From NCBI GenBank assembly GCA_035540755.1, contig DATLGD010000130.1, positions 1 to 12,077 of the forward strand: a DNA stretch of 12,077 bases. The letters are read 5' to 3'. Shown here piece by piece: positions 7,436 through 12,077 of this stretch; positions within the stretch are counted from its first letter, which is position 1, and each line of letters begins with the position of its first letter. This DNA comes from DATLGD01 sp035540755. Its GTDB lineage: Bacteria > Actinomycetota > Actinomycetes > Mycobacteriales > SCTD01. The notes beneath the pieces are model-generated. The model was not told where the DNA came from. It was given only the letters and a program-made list of their open reading frames with translations, and ran no database searches. The translations under genes were made by a program, and so were the position numbers.

Positions 7436-7864
7436 TCAACGCGGGCTCAGCTCGAACCAGACCGCCTTGCCCATCGGCCGGTCCTCGACGCCCCAGCGCT
7501 CGCAGAGCGCCTCCACGAGCGCGAGCCCGCGGCCGTCGAGCGCGTCGGGGTCCTCGGTCACCGGCGTGGGGTGCCGGGAGTTCTCGTCCGCGACCGAGAA
7601 GCGCACCACGCCGTTCCGCACGGCGACCTCGAGGCAGACCTCGCTGCGGCCGTGCAGCACGGCGTTGGTGACCAGCTCGCTGGTGAGCAGCAGCGCGTCG
7701 TCGCAGCGGGCCTCGTCCAGCCCGAGCCGGGCGCAGTGGGCCTGCACGAAGCGGCGGGCGGCCCGCACCGAGGTCAGCTCGGCGCCGAGGGAGAGCACGG
7801 CGGCACCGTCGGACCCGGTGCCGCCGAGGCGGGCAGCGTTCACGACGAACGCCTTGCCCAGCAT
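7436..7864 (-). CDS. HATPase anti-sigma factor-type serine kinase (RsbW/SpoIIAB-like)
   Basis: The 142-residue protein has the GHKL ATPase fold of HATPase_c_2 proteins. Such proteins bind a sigma factor or phosphorylate its antagonist in partner-switching systems. Visible motifs are the N-box in LLLTSELVTNAVLHG (E63, N67), the Asp motif in VADENSRHP (D93) and the glycine loop DGRGLALVEAL (110-120). The length is normal for the family (about 130-150). ATG 7864 is used; the upstream site is a poor GGGG. It follows ku by 43 nt without a visible terminator and precedes the phosphatase by 17 nt. Kinase and phosphatase therefore look like a matched pair acting on the same antagonist. Neither the antagonist (STAS protein) nor the sigma factor is in the window, so the target is unknown. 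Confidence 0.92.
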   Translation of the reverse strand: MLGKAFVVNAARLGGTGSDGAAVLSLGAELTSVRAARRFVQAHCARLGLDEARCDDALLLTSELVTNAVLHGRSEVCLEVAVRNGVVRFSVADENSRHPTPVTEDPDALDGRGLALVEALCERWGVEDRPMGKAVWFELSPR

Positions 7865-7907
7865 CGACCCCGGGCACCCCTGCGAGCGGGCAGCGGTTGT
7901 GCGCGCG

Positions 7908-8990
7908 TCACGCCGACTTGCGGGCGGGCGCCTTCTTGGCCGCCTTCTTCTTGCCGCCCGAGGACTTCCCGGCAGCGGCTCTGCCGACCTTCGACGACGT
8001 CGCGGCCGCCCCCTCCGGGCCAGGTCCGCCCGAGCCGGACGACGCGGACTTGCTCGGAGCCTTCTTCGCCGCGGCCTTGTTCGCCGGAGCCTTCTTCGCC
8101 GGAGCCCGCCTGCCCCTCTTCCCCGCGGCTGCGCCCGGCTCGTCGCCGTCCTCGGGCGCCCCCGCGGCGCTCTCGTCGGCGCCGGCCTCCTCGGCGGACG
8201 TCGCGGCGTCCCCGCGCCCCTTCTTCGCCGCCTCGACACTGGCCCGCAGGGCCGCCATCAGGTCGACCACGGTGCCCGAGGTGGGCTGCTCGGCGGCCGG
8301 CTGGGTGACCTCGCGGCCCTCGACCTTCGCCTCGATGACGGCCTGCAGCGCCTCGCGGTAGTCGTCCTTGTACTGGGTCGGGTCGAAGTCGCCGGACAGC
8401 GTCTCGATCAGGCTGCCCGCCATCGCGAGCTCCTGCGGGCGCACCTCGACGTCCTCGTCGAGGAAGTCGAAGTCCGGGCTGCGCACCTCGTCCGGCCACA
8501 GCATCGTCTCGATCACGAAGACGCCGTCGCGCACCCGCAGCGTCGCGAGCGACTCGCGGTTGCGCAGCGCGATCTTCACGACGGCGACCTTGCCGGACTG
8601 CTCGAGCGCGTCGCGCAGGAGCAGGTACGGCTTGGTCCCGGCCTTGTCCGGCTCGAGGTAGTAGCTCTTCTCGAAGTAGATCGGGTCGACCTGCTCGAGC
8701 GGGACGAACTGCAGCACGTCGATGGCGCGGCTCGTGGTGAGCGGCAGGTCCGAGAAGTCGTCGTCGGTGAGCACCACCGTCTCGCCGCTGGACAGCTCGT
8801 AGCCCTTGGCGATGTCGCCGTAGGCGACCTCCTCGCCGTCGGCCGCGGCCACGCGCTTGTACTTGATGCGGCTCCCGTCGGAACGCCGCACCTGGTGGAA
8901 GCTGACGTCCTTGGCCTCGGTGGCGCTGTACAGCTTCACCGGGATGGTGACCAGCCCGAAGCTGATCGCGCCCTTCCAGATCGACCTCAC
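7908..8990 (-). CDS. ku: Ku DNA end-binding protein with long lysine-rich tail
   Basis: Bacterial Ku forms a homodimeric ring that threads onto double-strand break ends and recruits LigD for non-homologous end joining. Residues 1-255 form the complete Ku core, starting MRSIWKGAISFGLVTIPVKL and including the GYELSSGETVVLTDDD and VDPIYFEKSYYLEPD segments. The remaining ~105 residues are a low-complexity tail. An acidic part (260-287) is followed by KR/PAKKA-type repeats (291-360: APAKKAPANKAAAKKAPSK, then KKKAAKKAPARK at 347-358). Basic Ku tails are known to bind DNA and allow internal movement along it; this one is long compared with mycobacterial Ku (about 270 residues in total). GTG 8990 gives the exact family N terminus. 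It diverges from the ligase gene across 126 bp, as in many actinobacterial NHEJ loci. Confidence 0.97.
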   Translation of the reverse strand: MRSIWKGAISFGLVTIPVKLYSATEAKDVSFHQVRRSDGSRIKYKRVAAADGEEVAYGDIAKGYELSSGETVVLTDDDFSDLPLTTSRAIDVLQFVPLEQVDPIYFEKSYYLEPDKAGTKPYLLLRDALEQSGKVAVVKIALRNRESLATLRVRDGVFVIETMLWPDEVRSPDFDFLDEDVEVRPQELAMAGSLIETLSGDFDPTQYKDDYREALQAVIEAKVEGREVTQPAAEQPTSGTVVDLMAALRASVEAAKKGRGDAATSAEEAGADESAAGAPEDGDEPGAAAGKRGRRAPAKKAPANKAAAKKAPSKSASSGSGGPGPEGAAATSSKVGRAAAGKSSGGKKKAAKKAPARKSA

Positions 8991-9000
8991 GACACCCCCT

Positions 9001-9005
9001 TACCC
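9001..9005 (-). promoter_or_regulatory. Candidate GGGTA -10 element of ku
   Basis: On the minus strand GGGTA is followed by exactly 10 nt and then the GTG start at 8990. T and A fall at -12/-11 relative to the start codon, which fits a transcript beginning at the GTG itself. The 10-nt gap also holds AAGGGGG, which could act as a ribosome site if transcription starts further up, so the leaderless reading is not certain. No GTTT-like -35 is seen. Confidence 0.45.
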
Positions 9006-9055
9006 GCCCGGCACCCGCCGCTCGCACGACGGCGTCCGCCTCGAGCTCGCGACCC

Positions 9056-9073
9056 CTGCGGCACGGACCGCAG
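9056..9073. promoter_or_regulatory. Inverted repeat in the ku-ligD control region
   Basis: CTGCGG (9056-9061) and CCGCAG (9068-9073) are perfect 6-bp arms around a 6-nt spacer. The element lies at -61 to -44 of the ligase start. It may be an operator half-site pair, or chance in GC-rich DNA. Confidence 0.3.
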
Positions 9074-9079
9074 ACCGAA

Positions 9080-9094
9080 GATCGTCGCACGATC
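9080..9094. promoter_or_regulatory. Perfect inverted repeat GATCGT-CGC-ACGATC, possible operator
   Basis: Six-base arms around a 3-nt centre lie at -37 to -23 relative to the ligase start. That is over the expected -35 region of its promoter and inside the divergent ku/ligD control region. The position suits a repressor or activator site that could govern one or both directions. The binding protein is unknown. Confidence 0.4.
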
Positions 9095-9101
9095 GCGACG
9101 T

Positions 9102-9110
9102 GGGTAGGAC
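9102..9110 (+). promoter_or_regulatory. Candidate GGGTAGGAC -10 element of the ligase gene (leaderless)
   Basis: GGGTA (9102-9106) is followed by 10 nt and the GTG start at 9117. TAGGAC (9105-9110) sits at -12 to -7, the standard place of a -10 hexamer for a transcript that begins at the start codon. No good Shine-Dalgarno sequence precedes this GTG, which supports a leaderless mRNA. The spacing is identical to that at ku and at the HAD gene. Confidence 0.5.
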
Positions 9111-9116
9111 GCTCGG

Positions 9117-10082
9117 GTGCCTCCGGACTCGTCGCTCCCGCGCGGCCTCGTTCCGATGCTGGCCGGCACCGGACCGCTCCCGCCTGACGACGAGCGGTGG
9201 TCGTTCGAGGTCAAGTGGGACGGCGTGCGGGTGCTCGCCGCGGCGGAGCACGGTCGCCTGCGCCTGACCAGTCGCAACGGCAACGACGTCACCGCGGCCT
9301 ACCCGGAGCTGGCGGGGCTGGCCGCCCAGCTCGACACGGCGGCGCTGCTGGACGGCGAGGTGGTCGCCTTCTCCGGCGGCAGGCCCGACTTCGGCGTGCT
9401 GCAGTCGCGCATGCACGCCCGGCGCCCGCCGCCCGCGCTCCTGCGCGAGGTCCCGGTGACGCTGATGCTCTTCGACGTGCTGCACCTCGGCGACCGGTCG
9501 CTGCTCGACGCGGGCTACGACGAGCGCCGGGCGGCCCTGTTGGCGCTCGGCCTCGAGGGGCCGCACTGGTCGGTGCCGGCCGCCTTCCCTGGCACCGGTC
9601 GAGCGGTGTTCGAGGCGACGCTGGCGCAGGGGATGGAGGGCGTCGTCGCCAAGCGCCGCGACAGCCGCTACGAGCCTGGCCGCCGCAGCGACTGCTGGGT
9701 CAAGGTGAAGCACCTGAAGCGGCAGTCGACCGTCGTCGCCGGATGGAAGCCCGGCGAGGGCGGCCGTTCGGGACGGGTCGGCTCGCTGCTGCTGGGGGTC
9801 CAGGGGGACGACGGGCTGGTGTTCGCCGGCCACGTCGGCACCGGGTTCTCCGCCCCCGTGCTGCGGATGCTCGGGGAGCGCCTCGCGCCGCTGCGCCGCG
9901 AGACGTCGCCGTTCGCCTCCGACGTCCCGCGCGAGCACGCGCGCACCGCCGTGTGGGTCGAGCCGCGGCTGGTGTGCGACGTCGAGTTCACTGCGTGGAC
10001 GCGCGACGGCCGGCTGCGCCACCCGTCGTACAAGGGCCTGCGCGAGGACCTCGACCCGGCGCACGTCGTGGTCGAGCCCTGA
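9117..10082 (+). CDS. ligD: ATP-dependent DNA ligase, LigD ligase-domain type
   Basis: The 321-residue protein seals breaks by lysine adenylation. The nucleotidyltransferase domain has motif I KWDGVR with the acceptor K33, DGEVVAF (79-85) and LMLFDVLH (116-123). Motif IV is MEGVVAKR (173-180) and motif V DCWVKVK (192-198). A C-terminal OB-fold (about 200-321) ends with the RHPSYKGLRED segment (301-311) typical of LigD ligase domains. It equals the C-terminal third of mycobacterial LigD and here stands as its own gene, with no polymerase or phosphoesterase domain fused. A LigC-type function is the alternative, but pairing with ku and the polymerase gene favours NHEJ. GTG 9117 is the only well-placed start. 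The polymerase gene follows after 40 nt, so both are probably co-transcribed. Confidence 0.95.
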   Translation: MPPDSSLPRGLVPMLAGTGPLPPDDERWSFEVKWDGVRVLAAAEHGRLRLTSRNGNDVTAAYPELAGLAAQLDTAALLDGEVVAFSGGRPDFGVLQSRMHARRPPPALLREVPVTLMLFDVLHLGDRSLLDAGYDERRAALLALGLEGPHWSVPAAFPGTGRAVFEATLAQGMEGVVAKRRDSRYEPGRRSDCWVKVKHLKRQSTVVAGWKPGEGGRSGRVGSLLLGVQGDDGLVFAGHVGTGFSAPVLRMLGERLAPLRRETSPFASDVPREHARTAVWVEPRLVCDVEFTAWTRDGRLRHPSYKGLREDLDPAHVVVEP

Positions 10083-10122
10083 TGCCGACCCGCGGGTCGT
10101 CGAGGAGCGAGGGAGCGCGCAC

Positions 10123-11031
10123 GTGAGCGGCAGCAAGGTCGTGGTCGACGTCGACGGGCGCGCGGTCGCCCTCACCAACCTCGAGAAGGTGCTCTACCCG
10201 GCGGCCGGCTTCGCCAAGGCGCAGGTCGTCGACTACTACACGCGCATCGCTCCGGTGCTGCTGCCGCACCTGGCCGGCCGCGCGTTGACCCGCAAGCGCT
10301 ATCCCGACGGCGTCGAGGGCTCGGTGTTCTTCGAGAAGAACGCGCCGCGCGGGACCCCGGAGTGGGTGCGCACCGAGCGCCTGCCGTCACCCGGGTCGAG
10401 CAAGGGCCGCGAGACCATCGACTACGTCGTCGTGGACGACCTGGCCACCCTGGTCTGGACGGCCAACCTCGCCAGCCTCGAGCTGCACACGCACATGTGG
10501 CGCGTCGACAGCTCGGGGCCCGAACCGGCGCAGGCACCGCCTGACATGGTCGTCTTCGACCTCGACCCCGGCCCGCCGGCCAGCATCGTCGAGTGCTGCC
10601 GGGTGGCCGGCCTGCTGCGCCCGCTGCTCGAGGCGGACGGCTTGTCGCCGCTGGCCAAGACCAGCGGCAGCAAGGGGTTGCAGCTGTACGCGCGGGCCGA
10701 CGGCTTCACCTCCGCCGCCGAGACCTCGGCGTACGCCAAGGAGCTCGCGCAGCGCCTCGAGCGCGACCATCCGGACGACGTCGTGCACCGGATGACCAAG
10801 TCGCTGCGTCCGGGCAAGGTGCTCGTCGACTGGTCGCAGAACAGCGCGGCCAAGACCACGGTGAGCGTCTACTCGCTGCGTGCCCGCGAGCGGCCGACCG
10901 TGTCGACGCCGGTCACCTGGGACGAGGTCGACGCGTGCACCGCGCCGGACGAGCTGGTCTTCACCAGCGACGACGTGCTGCAGCGCGTCGAGGAGCGCGG
11001 CGACCTGTTCGCCCCGCTGCTCAGCGGCTGA
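10123..11031 (+). CDS. ligD: LigD-type polymerase/primase domain protein
   Basis: This 302-residue archaeo-eukaryotic primase-type enzyme fills gaps at Ku-bound ends, often with ribonucleotides. Motifs of the LigD polymerase domain are complete. The N-terminal TNLEKVLYP (18-26) is followed by FFEKNAP (69-75). Metal-binding D146 and D148 lie in FDLDPG, KTSGSKGLQLY spans 179-189, and VLVDWSQN holds the third acidic residue D236. The length matches a stand-alone polymerase domain (about 300). Start GTG 10123 has GAGGGAG 7 nt upstream. It is separated from the ligase gene, so the usual single-chain LigD is split in two here, and no phosphoesterase domain gene is in the window. The last 11 bp overlap the convergent HAD gene inside a palindrome. 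Confidence 0.95.
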   Translation: MSGSKVVVDVDGRAVALTNLEKVLYPAAGFAKAQVVDYYTRIAPVLLPHLAGRALTRKRYPDGVEGSVFFEKNAPRGTPEWVRTERLPSPGSSKGRETIDYVVVDDLATLVWTANLASLELHTHMWRVDSSGPEPAQAPPDMVVFDLDPGPPASIVECCRVAGLLRPLLEADGLSPLAKTSGSKGLQLYARADGFTSAAETSAYAKELAQRLERDHPDDVVHRMTKSLRPGKVLVDWSQNSAAKTTVSVYSLRARERPTVSTPVTWDEVDACTAPDELVFTSDDVLQRVEERGDLFAPLLSG

Positions 11032-11043
11032 GCAGCGGGGCGA
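11009..11043. terminator. Perfect 16-bp palindromic hairpin holding both stop codons
   Basis: Bases 11009-11024 pair perfectly with 11028-11043 around the loop CGG (11025-11027). The stop of the polymerase gene (11029-11031, +) and that of the HAD gene (11021-11023, -) both lie within it. It is very probably a shared bidirectional terminator. Confidence 0.8.
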
Positions 11044-11716
11044 CGGGCGAGTCGTCGAGTTCCTGCAGGAGCTCGGACACGTTGCCGTACACGGCGTCGG
11101 CGCCGGCCTCCTCGAGCTCCTGCTCGCTGATGCCGCCGCACACCAGACCGATGCAGGTGACGCCTGCGGCGTGCGCTGCGCGCACGTCGAAGACGGTGTC
11201 GCCGAGCATGACCGCCCGGTCGGCCTCGACCCCCACGGCGTCCAGCGCGGCCCGCACGATGTCGGGCTCGGGCTTGCTGTTGTCGACGTCAGCAGAGTTG
11301 ACGACGGCCTCGACGACGTCGTCGCAGCCGATCTTCTCCCGGAAGTCCTCGACGTCCTCCGGGCTGCCGCTGGTGCAGTAGACGACCTTCATGCCGCGCT
11401 CGGCGCAGGTGCGGATGAGCTCCGGGACGCCGTGGAAGGGGATGCACTGCTTGCGCAGCGGCTCCCAGTTCCTCGCGTGCCCCTCGACGATGCCGTCGTC
11501 CTCCCGGCCGATGAGCGTCTTGACCAGGTCGCCCGAGCCGCGGCCGATGGCGCGGTGGATGTCGAACCCGGAGACCTCCTGCCCGGCGTCGCGGAAGGCC
11601 TCCCACCAGGCGATGACGTGGAGGTAGTTGGTGTCGAGCAGGGTGCCGTCGACGTCGAGCACGAGCGCCGACGGGCGGTCGTGGGCAGCGGGCGCGGAGG
11701 TGGTGGAATCGGTCAT
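11021..11716 (-). CDS. HAD-superfamily phosphatase (phosphoglycolate phosphatase-like)
   Basis: The 231-residue cytoplasmic hydrolase carries all four HAD motifs. The nucleophile motif is DVDGTLLD (D21, D23), motif II YCTSGSP (about 113-119), motif III SKPEPD (K148) and motif IV GDTVFD (D173, D177). A helical cap lies at about 30-95. It resembles Gph/beta-phosphoglucomutase-type enzymes, but the substrate cannot be told from sequence. Because it lies beside NHEJ genes, trimming of 3'-phosphoglycolate or damaged nucleotides is conceivable. The convergent arrangement argues for simple neighbourhood instead. ATG 11716 has only a weak GGCGGGG upstream. A GGGTA box 10 nt before it suggests a leaderless transcript. 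Confidence 0.93.
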   Translation of the reverse strand: MTDSTTSAPAAHDRPSALVLDVDGTLLDTNYLHVIAWWEAFRDAGQEVSGFDIHRAIGRGSGDLVKTLIGREDDGIVEGHARNWEPLRKQCIPFHGVPELIRTCAERGMKVVYCTSGSPEDVEDFREKIGCDDVVEAVVNSADVDNSKPEPDIVRAALDAVGVEADRAVMLGDTVFDVRAAHAAGVTCIGLVCGGISEQELEEAGADAVYGNVSELLQELDDSPVAPLLSR

Positions 11717-11726
11717 GCCCCGCCGT

Positions 11727-11731
11727 TACCC
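11727..11731 (-). promoter_or_regulatory. Candidate GGGTA -10 element of the HAD gene
   Basis: On the minus strand GGGTA is followed by 10 nt and then ATG at 11716, the same spacing as at ku and the ligase gene. It forms one half of the 10-bp palindrome TACCCGGGTA (11727-11736). The other half is the + strand GGGTA of the DUF6158 gene. Confidence 0.4.
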
Positions 11732-11737
11732 GGGTAG
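11732..11737 (+). promoter_or_regulatory. Candidate GGGTAG -10 element of the DUF6158 gene
   Basis: GGGTAG in CGGGTAGGGGC (11731-11741) matches the box upstream of csbD base for base over 11 positions. It stands 48 nt from the start codon, against 43 at csbD. The -35 region is not convincing. Confidence 0.5.
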
Positions 11738-11779
11738 GGGCTGACCACCCGTACCGCACCAGCGCGCGAAGGAGCACCC

Positions 11780-12022
11780 GTGACCGGCGTCCCCCCGGAG
11801 CAGCTGTCCGACGAGGCCCTCGAGCGCGAGCTCGAGCACCTGCACGAGACCCGGCACGACACCTTCCTGCACGGCAGCGAGGACGCCCTGCACTTCCACA
11901 CCGTGCGCACGCAGGAGCTCGAGACCGAGTATCTGCGCCGCAACCCCGACCGGGTCGTCGACGCCCGCCGCACGCGGCACGGGTCGCGCGAGCAGGCCGG
12001 TCAGGACACCCCGACCGCCTGA
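11780..12022 (+). CDS. DUF6158-like small protein, 80 aa
   Basis: This is a small charged protein with a predicted two-helix core. The segment LSDEALERELEHLHETRHDT (9-28), followed by FLHGSEDALHFHTVRTQELETEYLRR, matches my memory of actinobacterial DUF6158 proteins. Histidines and glutamates are frequent (HLHETRH, HGSEDALHFH), so metal binding is possible but unproven. The biochemical function is unknown. GTG 11780 is preceded by AAGGAG (11769-11774) with a 5-nt spacer. The leader GCGAAGGAGCA is identical to that of csbD at 1510-1520. It diverges from the HAD gene across 63 bp and may be stress-induced together with csbD. Confidence 0.85.
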   Translation: MTGVPPEQLSDEALERELEHLHETRHDTFLHGSEDALHFHTVRTQELETEYLRRNPDRVVDARRTRHGSREQAGQDTPTA

Positions 12023-12062
12023 ACCACCCGACCCCGTCCCGTCCCCGTTGCGAGGAGCTCCG

Positions 12063-12077
12063 ATGACCCACCCTGTC
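12063..12077 (+). CDS. Start of an unrecognised gene (partial)
   Basis: ATG at 12063 opens a frame reading MTHPV before the window ends. GAGGAG (12052-12057) lies 5 nt upstream, a good ribosome site. It is on the same strand as the DUF6158 gene and 40 nt after its stop, so it may be in the same transcript. Five codons are too few to identify it. Confidence 0.5.

Noticed and set aside
7419..7877. N-terminal extension of the phosphatase frame up to 7877
   Set aside because: This part overlaps the HATPase kinase gene in another frame, is Arg-rich and lacks domain signals. The phosphatase begins at or just before 7418.
9068..9101. Mycobacterial LexA/RecA-NDp-type damage promoter before ligD
   Set aside because: I could not find a convincing match to the known damage motifs. 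Only the GATCGT inverted repeat is clear, and its binding protein is unknown.

Overview
The window has very high GC content, with G or C in nearly every third codon position, frequent GTG starts and arginine/alanine-rich shadow frames. Together with MoeZ, a DUF6158-type small protein, Ku plus split LigD genes and a GAF/PAS/SpoIIE phosphatase, this points to a free-living high-GC actinobacterium. A member near Geodermatophilaceae/Frankiales is my guess and is not proven. Everything looks chromosomal. I see no mobile element, tRNA, rRNA or CRISPR array, and no gene-free stretch longer than about 165 bases.

Layout, left to right. (1) The 3' end of an unrecognised + strand gene (1-126) converges on moeZ (185-1369, -) across a strong hairpin (137-175). 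(2) A 56-aa CsbD-family gene (1525-1695, +) diverges from moeZ. It converges, across a perfect 18-bp hairpin (1708-1747), on an 833-aa coiled-coil protein with a long acidic tail (1765-4266, -). (3) A minus-strand run reads ku (8990-7908), an HATPase anti-sigma-type kinase (7864-7436), a GAF-PAS-GAF-SpoIIE phosphatase (7418-5181) and a peptidase S51-like protein (5173-4430). Gaps are 43, 17 and 7 nt. (4) Diverging from ku across a 126-bp control region are a stand-alone LigD-type DNA ligase (9117-10082, +) and a stand-alone LigD-type polymerase (10123-11031, +). (5) The polymerase gene runs tail to tail into a HAD phosphatase gene (11716-11021, -). Their last 11 bp overlap inside a perfect 16-bp palindromic hairpin. 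(6) A DUF6158-like gene (11780-12022, +) and the first five codons of another gene (12063 on) end the window.

The core is a non-homologous end-joining locus: Ku binds broken ends, the polymerase domain fills them, and the ligase seals them. A partner-switching module, kinase plus sensor phosphatase, lies directly downstream of ku. Such modules normally control SigB/SigF-type stress sigma factors.

The most interesting signal is regulatory. ku, ligD-ligase and the HAD gene each have GGGTA exactly 10 nt before the start codon, so the TA falls at -12/-11 as expected for leaderless transcripts. The two small genes csbD and DUF6158 share an identical CGGGTAGGGGC box and a nearly identical ribosome-binding leader. 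This suggests, by inference only, that end joining and the small stress genes form one regulon with a GGGTA-type promoter. The parts are known families. I find no clear evidence of a wholly new biological system.
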